From: an uncultured Clostridia bacterium
GTDB lineage: Bacteria > Bacillota > Clostridia > HGM11514
Assembly (NCBI GenBank): GCA_902478725.1
Contig: CABSMD010000054.1
Span: 1-12,544 of the forward strand
Length of the DNA stretch: 12,544 nt
Direction of reading: 5' to 3'
Part shown: positions 1 to 6,739 of the stretch, one piece after another
Layout of the letters: each line of letters begins with the position of its first letter
Numbering within the stretch: position 1 is the first letter of the stretch
Program-made: the position numbers and the translations under genes
Notes under the pieces: model-generated
The model's database searches: none
The model's input: the letters and a program-made list of their open reading frames with translations, nothing else
What the model was told of the DNA's origin: nothing

Positions 1-1
1 A

Positions 2-493
2 ATGCTTGCAAATAAAACGGATATATCTGTTGAGAAAGTAAAAGATCTTTTTTGCAATGAGACTGGATATCAAACACCAAAACTTGATACAAGAGCAGCT
101 ATTTTTGAGAATGGAAAAATTCTTTTAGTAAGAGAAAATAATGGAAAATGGTCGCTTCCGGGTGGTTGGGTTGATGTAAATGTATCAGTGAAAGAAAATA
201 CAATTAAAGAGGTGAAGGAAGAATCCGGGTTAGATGTAACCGCTGATAAAATTATTGCAGTTCAAGATAGGGCAAAACATAATCTTCCAGTCTATGCCTA
301 TGGGGTATGTAAAATATTTGTATTATGTTCTGTTGTCGGTGATCAATTTGAAGAAAATATAGAAACAACTGAATTCGGTTATTTTGCGGAGAATGAGTGT
401 CCTGAGCTTGCAACAGAAAAAAATAATGAAGGACAGATAAAAATGTGTTTTGAAGCATATCGAGATGAGCATTGGGAAACGGTATTTGATTAA
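2..493 (+). CDS. NUDIX hydrolase, 5'-truncated by the window edge
   Basis: Hydrolase of nucleoside-diphosphate-linked substrates, resembling the ADP-ribose-pyrophosphatase-like NUDIX proteins that carry an extra N-terminal helical domain. The visible 163 residues include the end of that domain (about 1-27), a first beta strand (RAAIFENGKILLVRE, 31-45) and the NUDIX box at 55-77. In the box the catalytic KE..EE core (K69, E70, E73, E74) and G76 are present. The Glu usually six residues after the first Gly is Val61, and the usual Arg is Lys69. Members of this family are usually about 200 residues, so the ATG at position 2 is probably an internal Met and the true start lies outside the window. 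I see no ribosome site because nothing precedes it. It lies 14 nt before a HAD phosphatase and is probably co-transcribed with it. Codon use is AT-rich. Family is confident; exact substrate is unknown. Confidence 0.85.
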   Translation: MLANKTDISVEKVKDLFCNETGYQTPKLDTRAAIFENGKILLVRENNGKWSLPGGWVDVNVSVKENTIKEVKEESGLDVTADKIIAVQDRAKHNLPVYAYGVCKIFVLCSVVGDQFEENIETTEFGYFAENECPELATEKNNEGQIKMCFEAYRDEHWETVFD

Positions 494-507
494 ACGGAGT
501 AATTGAT

Positions 508-1125
508 ATGAACTATAAACAAATTGTATTTGATATTGACGGAACTTTAATTGACACAGAATATGCGGTTCTTCATTCATTACAGGATACAATAAGGTGT
601 ATTGCTGGAAAAAACGTAGATATTGAAGAATTAACTTTTGCTTTAGGGATTACAGGGGAAGATGCATTGCATCGCCTAAGAATTAATGATGTGGTATCAG
701 CCTTATCATTGTGGGATAAAAAAATGTGCAAATATAATCATACAGTCTGCATTTTTGATGGAATTAGGGAAATGCTTGATATACTATCGCACTCCGGGTA
801 TGAATTGGGAATTGTAACATCAAAGACAAGGGAAGAGCTCGTACATGATTTCTCTGTTTTTGACATAGATTTCTATTTTAAAACGAGTGTTTGCGCTGAT
901 GACACAGCGGAACACAAACCAAATCCAGAACCATTACTAAAATACATGGAATTGACCAAATGCAATAATCAAGAAATTCTCTATATAGGGGATAGCAAGT
1001 ATGATATGGAGTGTGCAAAAAAAGCAGGGATTAATTTTGCTTTAGCTGGATGGGGGGCTAAGAAAAAAATAGATACGGCACTTTGGCTTGAAACACCAAT
1101 GAACGTTATCAAAAAATTTACATAG
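508..1125 (+). CDS. HAD-superfamily hydrolase, phosphoglycolate phosphatase-like
   Basis: Soluble phosphatase of 205 residues with all four HAD motifs. Motif I is DIDGT (nucleophile D9, acid/base D11). Motif II is VTSK, with T104. Motif III is the Lys of KPNP at K137. Motif IV is GDSKYD, with D162 and D166 for magnesium. Residues of about 15-90 form a helical cap, as in the PpaX/Gph/beta-phosphoglucomutase group. The start has a GGAG ribosome site about 9 nt upstream. It follows the NUDIX gene by 14 nt, which suggests a small operon in which a NUDIX product (a sugar phosphate or a nucleotide) might be dephosphorylated; that link is inference. It is AT-rich like its neighbour and unlike the genes beyond 3500. 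It converges with the AraC-type gene and a hairpin lies in the gap. Fold is certain; substrate is not. Confidence 0.88.
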   Translation: MNYKQIVFDIDGTLIDTEYAVLHSLQDTIRCIAGKNVDIEELTFALGITGEDALHRLRINDVVSALSLWDKKMCKYNHTVCIFDGIREMLDILSHSGYELGIVTSKTREELVHDFSVFDIDFYFKTSVCADDTAEHKPNPEPLLKYMELTKCNNQEILYIGDSKYDMECAKKAGINFALAGWGAKKKIDTALWLETPMNVIKKFT

Positions 1126-1144
1126 CAGGAAAGTTCGGGTTTGA

Positions 1145-1169
1145 GCTGTCTCCCAATCAAGGAGACGGC
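1145..1169 (+). terminator. Hairpin between convergent genes, probable terminator
   Basis: A 9-bp stem (one G-T pair) with a 7-nt loop: arm GCTGTCTCC at 1145-1153, arm GGAGACGGC at 1161-1169. It lies directly after the HAD gene and abuts the stop codon of the convergent AraC gene. On the + strand it is followed by only a moderately T-rich stretch, so termination strength is uncertain. Confidence 0.5.
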
Positions 1170-2057
1170 TTATCGTTTGTATTGCAGGCGAAATGCTCTC
1201 GGAGTGATTCCAAATTCTTTTGTAAAAATCCGAACAAAGTAACTGATACTGTCGATTCCTACACTTGACGCTATCTGTGTAACCGTATCGTTTGTTGCTA
1301 TCAGGCGTTCCTTCGCACGGTTTAACCGATAGCCGATTACATATTTAACAGGAGTTGTCTGAACGGCTTGATGAAAGCACCGCAAAGTCTCACTTTTGCT
1401 GATATTTGCGGAAAGAGCAATATCGGTAAGCGTCAGCTTCTCTGTGTAATTCTCGGCAATAAATTGAATCATCGTTTGTATGCGTGATTGCAGCAAAATA
1501 TCCTGTTGCTTATGATTGCTATTCCAATACCCATTCGTAATCTTTACAAAATTACGCCACAGGCTGCATACGGCAATCTGTATATCCATTTTTTGAATGA
1601 CGCGTTCCACCGCAAGCCTGAAAATTTTATGCAGGGCGTTTAAAATAATATTTTCATCTTTATTCCTCTGTCTTAAAACAAAATAAGTGCAGCCGGAATT
1701 CAGAATGGGTGCGACATACTCGTTATAGATTGCTGATGTAGTGGGGGCTATGAATGCAGGCGCAAACAAAATATTCGGCATAAGCGCGCCATGTTCGGAT
1801 TCAAAACGGTGTATCACCTTGCTGTTTATAAAAATACCGTCTCCCCTGCACAATTCAATACGCTTTGAATCAATCAGGCATTCTACAGTTCCGCTTTCAA
1901 CGACGACCCACTCAAACTCATTGTGCCAATGATATTCTATATAATGCTTATTGTAACTGTGAATATCGTCATAGTAGTATTCAAAAGGAAAATCAGAAGT
2001 CCCGTGTTTGCGCAATTCACGCAGGGATTCATCTGTTACAATCTCCGTCACGCGCAC
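1170..2057 (-). CDS. AraC-family transcriptional regulator
   Basis: DNA-binding regulator of 295 residues, normal length for the family. An N-terminal cupin-type sensing domain covers about 25-110, with the metal/sugar-pocket style motif HWHNEFEW at 43-50 and a PxxxHRF-like end (VIHRF, 82-86). The C-terminal 100 residues (about 194-295) hold the double helix-turn-helix: LTDIALSANISKSETLRCFH and then a second helix pair ending VGIDSISYFVRIFTKEFG followed by TPRAFR, the AraC signature. The start is a GTG preceded by an AAAAGGGG ribosome site 10 nt upstream. The ATG just upstream is out of frame, and an in-frame TAG prevents further extension. It is divergent from an MFS transporter, the usual layout for a regulator of a sugar or metabolite permease. 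The inducer cannot be read from sequence. Confidence 0.93.
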   Translation of the reverse strand: MRVTEIVTDESLRELRKHGTSDFPFEYYYDDIHSYNKHYIEYHWHNEFEWVVVESGTVECLIDSKRIELCRGDGIFINSKVIHRFESEHGALMPNILFAPAFIAPTTSAIYNEYVAPILNSGCTYFVLRQRNKDENIILNALHKIFRLAVERVIQKMDIQIAVCSLWRNFVKITNGYWNSNHKQQDILLQSRIQTMIQFIAENYTEKLTLTDIALSANISKSETLRCFHQAVQTTPVKYVIGYRLNRAKERLIATNDTVTQIASSVGIDSISYFVRIFTKEFGITPRAFRLQYKR

Positions 2058-2090
2058 CTTTGAACATCCCCTTTTCTATCATTTGGAGAT

Positions 2091-2099
2091 ATTGTATCA
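2091..2099 (-). promoter_or_regulatory. Putative extended -10 promoter of the AraC-type gene
   Basis: On the minus strand TGATACAAT gives an extended -10 (TG-n-TACAAT), with hexamer at 2096-2091. A TTGATA lies only 14 bp upstream (2116-2111), too close for a canonical -35, so the extended -10 would carry recognition. A start near 2084 leaves a leader of about 27 nt containing the ribosome site. Confidence 0.4.
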
Positions 2100-2105
2100 T
2101 AAAAA

Positions 2106-2145
2106 TGTGATATCAATCAAGTTTTACACGGCATTGCTGTGATAT
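2106..2145 (+). repeat. Direct repeat TGTGATAT x2, candidate AraC-type operator
   Basis: TGTGATAT occurs at 2106-2113 and again at 2138-2145, start to start 32 bp, about three helical turns. AraC-family dimers typically bind direct-repeat half sites. One copy overlaps the candidate -35 side of the regulator promoter and the other overlaps the candidate -10 of the transporter promoter. The repeat is short and lies in AT-rich DNA, so chance is possible. Confidence 0.4.
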
Positions 2146-2148
2146 ACT
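2140..2148 (+). promoter_or_regulatory. Putative extended -10 promoter of the MFS gene
   Basis: TGATATACT reads as TG-n-TATACT, an extended -10 with hexamer 2143-2148. No good -35 lies at 17 bp; TTTACA at 2123-2128 is only 14 bp away. This fits an activator-dependent or extended -10 promoter. Transcription would start near 2155, about 27 nt before the ATG. Confidence 0.42.
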
Positions 2149-2181
2149 GATATAAAATGTATGCTTATATAAGGTGAGGGT

Positions 2182-3369
2182 ATGAAGTCAAATTATAAAA
2201 AAACAATGTATGCCTGTTTTATCGGATATATTGTACAAGCCATTGTAAATAATTTTGTTCCGCTGCTGTTTGTAACGTTTCAGAACAGCTATCAAATTCC
2301 GCTGTCTGAAATCACTATGTTAATAACGGTAAATTTTATTGTTCAATTACTGATCGATATGCTGTCGGCAGGTTTTATCGATAAGATCGGCTACCGGGCC
2401 TGCGTTATCACGGCTCATATCTTTTCGGCCGCAGGATTGATTTTACTAACCGTGTTGCCTGAATGGCTGCCCAATGCTTTTATTGGAATCATGATTTCTG
2501 TTATTGTTTATGCTGTCGGAGGGGGATTGATAGAAGTTCTTATCAGCCCCATAATGGAGGCGTGCCCCACTGATAACAAAGAAAAAGCAATGAGTCTGCT
2601 CCATTCCTTCTATTGCTGGGGACATATGGGTGTTGTTCTGCTTTCCACAGCATTTTTTACGATTGCCGGTATTAACAATTGGAAATTTCTTGCTCTGATT
2701 TGGGCGATTATCCCCATGATTAATATATTCCTTTTTATAAAAGCCCCCATTTACTCTCTGAACGAAGACGGAGAACGGGGACTCACCATAAAAGAACTGT
2801 TTTCAAAAAAAGTTTTTTGGCTTTTGATGCTTATGATGATGTGCGCGGGAGCGTCTGAGCTGACTGTCAGCCAATGGGCTTCCACGTTTGCTGAACAGGG
2901 GCTCGGCGTAAGCAAAACCGTAGGCGATCTTGCGGGGCCGATGGCTTTTGCCATGCTTATGGGTATAGCAAGACTGATCTATGGCAAATACGGTGAAAAG
3001 CTTGATTTAGACCGTTGTATGAAATACAGCTGCCTGTTGTGTATCGCCTCTTATTTGTGTATTGCACTGGTTCCCATACCGATATTTGGCTTGATCGGCT
3101 GTGCCGTATGCGGTTTTTCAGTAGGCATTCTTTGGCCCGGAACATTCAGCAAAGCCGCCGTTTCTATCAAAGGCGGCGGTACTGCCCTGTTCGCCATGCT
3201 TGCTCTGGCGGGCGACCTGGGCTGCTCCGGAGGACCAACTCTCGCCGGTATTGTATCAAGCGGTTTCCATAACAATTTGCGGATAGGAATCTTAGCGGCA
3301 ATTCTATTCCCGGCCCTTTTGTTCATTGGGCTCATCATTTCAAACAGAAAAAAGAGACGAACGGGGTAA
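2182..3369 (+). CDS. Major facilitator superfamily transporter
   Basis: Integral membrane permease of 395 residues, typical MFS length. Hydrophobic segments can be counted for about 12 helices in two halves, joined by a charged central loop near residues 190-210 (NEDGERG, then KELFSKK). The loop between helices 2 and 3 carries the motif-A remnant FIDKIGYRA (about 65-73), and the second half has IYGKYGEKL at the equivalent place. A glycine-rich helix (VGGGLIEVLISP, near 112-123) resembles the FucP-like/sugar MFS branch. The extreme C-terminus is basic (NRKKRRTG), consistent with a cytoplasmic end. Start: AAGGTGAGGG just upstream of the ATG. It is transcribed divergently from the AraC-type gene, which is its likely regulator. 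Substrate unknown; a sugar or related metabolite is a guess from context. Confidence 0.9.
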   Translation: MKSNYKKTMYACFIGYIVQAIVNNFVPLLFVTFQNSYQIPLSEITMLITVNFIVQLLIDMLSAGFIDKIGYRACVITAHIFSAAGLILLTVLPEWLPNAFIGIMISVIVYAVGGGLIEVLISPIMEACPTDNKEKAMSLLHSFYCWGHMGVVLLSTAFFTIAGINNWKFLALIWAIIPMINIFLFIKAPIYSLNEDGERGLTIKELFSKKVFWLLMLMMMCAGASELTVSQWASTFAEQGLGVSKTVGDLAGPMAFAMLMGIARLIYGKYGEKLDLDRCMKYSCLLCIASYLCIALVPIPIFGLIGCAVCGFSVGILWPGTFSKAAVSIKGGGTALFAMLALAGDLGCSGGPTLAGIVSSGFHNNLRIGILAAILFPALLFIGLIISNRKKRRTG

Positions 3370-3452
3370 GAAATATATAAAAAACCACATGGCTAAAAGT
3401 CAAAATTTCAGGGAACGGGTGTATGCTGCCCGGTTTGCCAATGAATACAATA

Positions 3453-3492
3453 ACGCCCCTATCCAACGGGGAATCCTGTTGGATAGGGGCGT
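3453..3492 (-). terminator. Rho-independent terminator of the minus-strand operon
   Basis: Perfect 15-bp stem with a 10-nt loop: arms at 3453-3467 and 3478-3492 (ACGCCCCTATCCAAC and its complement). Read on the minus strand it starts six bases after the last codon of the C_GCAxxG_C_C gene and is followed by the T-rich tail TTATTGTATT. On the plus strand no T tract follows, but it may also stop read-through from the MFS gene, which has no hairpin of its own. Confidence 0.8.
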
Positions 3493-3498
3493 GTCCGT

Positions 3499-3981
3499 TT
3501 ACCGGCCGGTTTCATCCTCCGGCGGGTTTATGGCCTTCGCGTCTTCCAGTTCTTTTTCAATGATTTCAGCCGCCTGGCGTACCAGCTCGGCACACGGCCT
3601 TTTTTTATAATAGCTGGCCGTTCTAGCCTCGGGAGTCGGATTGCCGTTGTTGTCCACGCCAAGGAGTTCCCGGCAGACGATCGAACCGTTTTCTTTTTTG
3701 AATTCGTCCGCCAGATGCATGATCCTGGCATAATGCTCCTTTTTTTCCTGCGGCGCTTTCGGGTCGCTGTAGCCTAATTTCAGCCCCGCAATCATGAACA
3801 TGGCTGAAACCGTTCCGCACACCTCGCGCATCCTGCCCATTCCGCCGCCAAAGGAGGAGGCAAGCCGGACAGCCGTTTCAAAATCCATGCCGATCTCGTC
3901 GGCAAACGCGCCGATCACCGCCTGGGAGCAGTTATAGCCCTCTTTAAACAATTGTTCCGCCTTATCGCCCTTTTCACTCAT
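3499..3981 (-). CDS. C_GCAxxG_C_C family protein
   Basis: Small protein of 160 residues matching the C_GCAxxG_C_C family, common in anaerobes and thought to have a redox or metal role, though its biochemistry is not established. The four signature cysteines are present. C18 is in FKEGYNCSQAV. C55 is in CGTVSA, the family's CGAxxG position, with T and A replacing A and G. C103 is in VCRELL. C130 is in RPCAELV. A glycine-rich stretch (SFGGGMGRMREVCG, 43-56) precedes C55. No signal peptide or membrane segment is seen, so it is probably cytoplasmic. The start overlaps the dCTP deaminase stop by 4 nt (ATGA) and has an AAGGAGG site, so translation is likely coupled. It is the last gene of the operon, just before a strong hairpin. 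Confidence 0.88.
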   Translation of the reverse strand: MSEKGDKAEQLFKEGYNCSQAVIGAFADEIGMDFETAVRLASSFGGGMGRMREVCGTVSAMFMIAGLKLGYSDPKAPQEKKEHYARIMHLADEFKKENGSIVCRELLGVDNNGNPTPEARTASYYKKRPCAELVRQAAEIIEKELEDAKAINPPEDETGR

Positions 3982-4508
3982 TCTTCTTCCTCCTTAAAAT
4001 CACGGTAAAGCAGGCTCGGCTGTATACCGGTATTATCCTGGTATTTGCCGCTTCGGTACGGCTCGTAGCCATCCGCAATATCGTGATAATAAATCTGGCA
4101 GATTTCAACGCCTGCATACACTCGGACCGGCTGGACGCAAAAGATTTCCAGCGTCCAGTACCCCGCAAAGCCCACATCGCCAAACCCGGCTGTAATATGA
4201 ATAAACAAACCGAGCCGGCCAATGGAGGAACGCCCCTCCAGCATTGGGACGTAGCCATCCGTTTTGGTATACTCGCGCGTCCTGCCCAGATATAACCGAC
4301 CTGGCTCCAACACCAGACCGTCTTCTGGAATCTGCAACAGTCGGGTTTTGTTGGGCCGCTTCATGTCGAGCACCGGCTCGGTATAGACCAGCAAATCATT
4401 GTGCAACGAAAGGTTATAGCTGTTGGGATTGAGCCGGCGGGGATCAAACGGATCAATTATGATCTGTTTTCCGATTTCCTGTTCAATCTGCTTACCGGAC
4501 AGAATCAT
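3978..4508 (-). CDS. dcd: dCTP deaminase
   Basis: Converts dCTP to dUTP (or, in bifunctional members, directly to dUMP), supplying dUMP for thymidylate synthesis. Length is 176 residues, as usual. It starts with MILSG and has the conserved core EGRSSIGRLGL (91-101), the AGFGDVGFAGYWTLE segment with general base E121 (equivalent to E. coli E138), and a C-terminal SGKYQDNTGIQPS (153-165) that matches the family's nucleotide-closing tail. The acidic end EEEE is dispensable-looking. The ATG overlaps the mtnA stop by 4 nt and has AAGGAGG 7 nt upstream, and the gene overlaps the next one by 4 nt as well. Whether the enzyme is the mono- or bifunctional (dUMP-forming) type cannot be settled by eye. 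Confidence 0.93.
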   Translation of the reverse strand: MILSGKQIEQEIGKQIIIDPFDPRRLNPNSYNLSLHNDLLVYTEPVLDMKRPNKTRLLQIPEDGLVLEPGRLYLGRTREYTKTDGYVPMLEGRSSIGRLGLFIHITAGFGDVGFAGYWTLEIFCVQPVRVYAGVEICQIYYHDIADGYEPYRSGKYQDNTGIQPSLLYRDFKEEEE

Positions 4509-5551
4509 CTGCTTTCCTCCTTACAGGCGCGAAGGGACCGGGCAAACGGCGGATACAAAATTCCATGTTCCGTGACAAAGGCGGTTATGAATTGTTCGCC
4601 GGTCACATCAAAAGCCGGATTGTATACCTTGACCCCTTCCGGCGCCATCGGCTTTTGATACCACATGTCGGTTACCTCCTGTGCCGAACGCTGCTCAATG
4701 TTGATCTGCGAGCCATCCCCGCAAGATAGGTCTATGGTAGAGGACGGCGCACAGACATAAAATGGAATGCCATAATGATTGGCCAACACAGCCAGGCCGG
4801 AGGTGCCGATTTTGTTCGCCGCGTCGCCGTTGGCGGCGACACGGTCGCACCCGACCAGAACCGCCTGAATCAGCCCTTTTTGCATAACGTAAGAAGCCAT
4901 GTTGTCGCAGATCAATGTGACGTCCACTCCCGCCTGTTGCAGCTCGTATGCCGTCAGGCGCGCGCCCTGCAAAAGCGGGCGGGTTTCATCCGCATAGACA
5001 CGAAAGCCGTAACCTCTCTCCTGTCCCAGATAAAGCGGCGCGGTCGCCGTACCGTATTCTATGGCGGCCAGCCTTCCGGCGTTGCAATGGGTTAAAACTC
5101 CCATGCCGGGGCGCAGAAGCGTTAAACCATTCTCTCCGATTCTGTGGCAGCACTCTATATCCTCGCGCCGGATCGATTCCGCCTCCTGGCACAGCTGTTG
5201 TTTGATCTGTTCCACTGGCCTTGCCGAGCTGCCCGCCGCAGCCGCTTCCATCCGGTTCAGCGCCCAGGACAGGTTGACTGCCGTCGGGCGCGCGGAGGCA
5301 AGGTAGTCCTTCGCCTGCCGCAGGCCGGCCATGAATGTTTTGTATTCGTCCGTTTCGATATCCTCTACCGCCAGATACAGCCCAAACGCCGCCGCAACGC
5401 CGATCGCGGGCGCACCCCGTACCTGCAAGGAAGCAATTGCACGAAAAACCTCCTCCTTCGTTTTCAGTCTGAGGAGGCGTTCCTCGTTCGGAAGCCTTGT
5501 CTGGTCAAGGATTTCAAGCACGCCGCCGTCAAACGCAACCGTGGGCAGCAT
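4505..5551 (-). CDS. mtnA: S-methyl-5-thioribose-1-phosphate isomerase
   Basis: Aldose-ketose isomerase of the methionine salvage pathway (methylthioribose-1-P to methylthioribulose-1-P); some members act on 5-deoxyribose-1-P in 5'-deoxyadenosine disposal. Length is 348 residues, matching the family. Landmarks: LDQTRLP (15-21), VRGAPAIG (44-51), THCNAG (154-159) with catalytic C156, and GCDRVAANGDAANKIGT (234-250) with catalytic D236, where most relatives have GADR. These distinguish it from eIF2B-type regulatory relatives. The start codon shares one base with the malic enzyme stop (TAATG), so translation is probably coupled; the ribosome site is weak. No mtnK, mtnP or downstream salvage gene is in the window, so its pathway partner is unknown. 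It overlaps dcd by 4 nt. Confidence 0.92.
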   Translation of the reverse strand: MLPTVAFDGGVLEILDQTRLPNEERLLRLKTKEEVFRAIASLQVRGAPAIGVAAAFGLYLAVEDIETDEYKTFMAGLRQAKDYLASARPTAVNLSWALNRMEAAAAGSSARPVEQIKQQLCQEAESIRREDIECCHRIGENGLTLLRPGMGVLTHCNAGRLAAIEYGTATAPLYLGQERGYGFRVYADETRPLLQGARLTAYELQQAGVDVTLICDNMASYVMQKGLIQAVLVGCDRVAANGDAANKIGTSGLAVLANHYGIPFYVCAPSSTIDLSCGDGSQINIEQRSAQEVTDMWYQKPMAPEGVKVYNPAFDVTGEQFITAFVTEHGILYPPFARSLRACKEESR

Positions 5552-6723
5552 TAGATTCTTGCAACCCCACTGTCGCGCGCGGCCTTGGCAACCGCCTCGG
5601 AAACACTGGACAAAATCCGGTCATCAAACGCATCCGGTATAATATAGTCCGGCTTTAATTCCTCATCGGTGATAACGCCCGCGATGGCGCGCGCTGCCGC
5701 GATCTTCATCTCGTCGTTGATGTCGCTTGCACGCACGTCCAGCGCGCCGCGGAAGATGCCCGGGAAAGCCAGCACATTGTTGATCTGGTTGGCAAAATCG
5801 CTCCGGCCGGTACCCATCACACGCACACCGGCTTCCATCGCCACATCCGGCATGATCTCCGGCACAGGGTTCGCCATGGCGAAAACGATCGGATCTTTTG
5901 CCATTGTTTTGACCATCTCCGGTGTAAGCACACCGGGGGCGGATACGCCGATGAACACGTCAGCTCCGGCTATGACTTCTTCCAGATTTCCCTTCTTCAT
6001 CGACAGGTTTGAAATCTCCGCCATTTCCTCCTTGGCTGCATTGAGTCCCGGACGGCCCTTGTAGATCGCGCCCTTGGTATCGCAGAGGATGACGTTTTTC
6101 ATCCCCATCTTCATCAACAGCTTGGTAATTGCAATCCCCGCCGCACCGGAGCCGTTGACCACAACCTCAATATCCTCGATCTTCTTGCCGACCAGCTTCA
6201 GCGCGTTCAGCAGCGCCGCCAGCGTGACCACCGCCGTACCGTGCTGGTCATCATGAAAAATAGGAATGTCGCACTCCTCCTTCAGCCGCTTTTCGATCTC
6301 AAAGCAGCGGGGTGCGGAAATATCCTCCAAATTAATCCCGCCGAACGAGCCGGCGATCATCTTAACCGTCTGGACGATCTCGTTTACATCCTTGGAACGG
6401 ACGCAAAGCGGGAATGCATCCACTCCGCCGAACTGCTTAAAGAGTACGCATTTGCCCTCCATGACCGGCATACCTGCCTCCGGCCCGATGTCGCCCAGAC
6501 CCAGCACCGCCGTACCGTCGGTGACGACCGCAACCAGGTTGTTCCGGCGGGTGTAGGTGTAGGACAGATCCACATCCTCCGAAATCTTCAGGCAGGGCTC
6601 CGCAACGCCAGGCGTGTAAGCGACCGCCAAATCGTCGCGGTTGTTCAGCTCCGCGCGGGATACTACCTCGATCTTTCCGTTCCATTCCTTATGCTTTTGC
6701 AATGCAAATTCTTTCGCTGTCAT
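5551..6723 (-). CDS. NAD(P)-dependent malic enzyme (oxaloacetate-decarboxylating)
   Basis: Oxidatively decarboxylates L-malate to pyruvate and CO2 in the cytoplasm. Length is 390 residues, the short bacterial form without a phosphotransacetylase domain. Visible motifs: AYTPGVAEPC (35-44, with the catalytic Tyr36), VTDGTAVLGLGDIG (67-80), catalytic Lys91 in EGK, the metal ligands near NLEDI (131-135) and FHDDQHGTA (157-164), and the dinucleotide-binding VNGSGAAG (189-196). Start: ATG with GGAGG 6 nt upstream. The PHP gene ends 16 nt before it and mtnA overlaps its stop by one base, so it is internal to a five-gene operon. Cofactor preference (NAD or NADP) is not clear by eye. A LarA-family racemase gene lies two genes upstream, relevant if that enzyme acts on malate. 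Confidence 0.95.
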   Translation of the reverse strand: MTAKEFALQKHKEWNGKIEVVSRAELNNRDDLAVAYTPGVAEPCLKISEDVDLSYTYTRRNNLVAVVTDGTAVLGLGDIGPEAGMPVMEGKCVLFKQFGGVDAFPLCVRSKDVNEIVQTVKMIAGSFGGINLEDISAPRCFEIEKRLKEECDIPIFHDDQHGTAVVTLAALLNALKLVGKKIEDIEVVVNGSGAAGIAITKLLMKMGMKNVILCDTKGAIYKGRPGLNAAKEEMAEISNLSMKKGNLEEVIAGADVFIGVSAPGVLTPEMVKTMAKDPIVFAMANPVPEIMPDVAMEAGVRVMGTGRSDFANQINNVLAFPGIFRGALDVRASDINDEMKIAAARAIAGVITDEELKPDYIIPDAFDDRILSSVSEAVAKAARDSGVARI

Positions 6724-6739
6724 ACAATACCTCCATCAA

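Noticed and set aside
2066..2068. ATG upstream of the AraC-type gene as an alternative start
   Set aside because: It is in a different frame from the regulator, and the true frame has an in-frame TAG upstream, leaving the GTG at 2057.
3326..3610. Plus-strand open frame overlapping the end of the MFS gene, the hairpin and the C_GCAxxG_C_C gene
   Set aside because: It runs through a strong hairpin and is antisense to a family-matched gene. An internal ATG at 3390 has no ribosome site.
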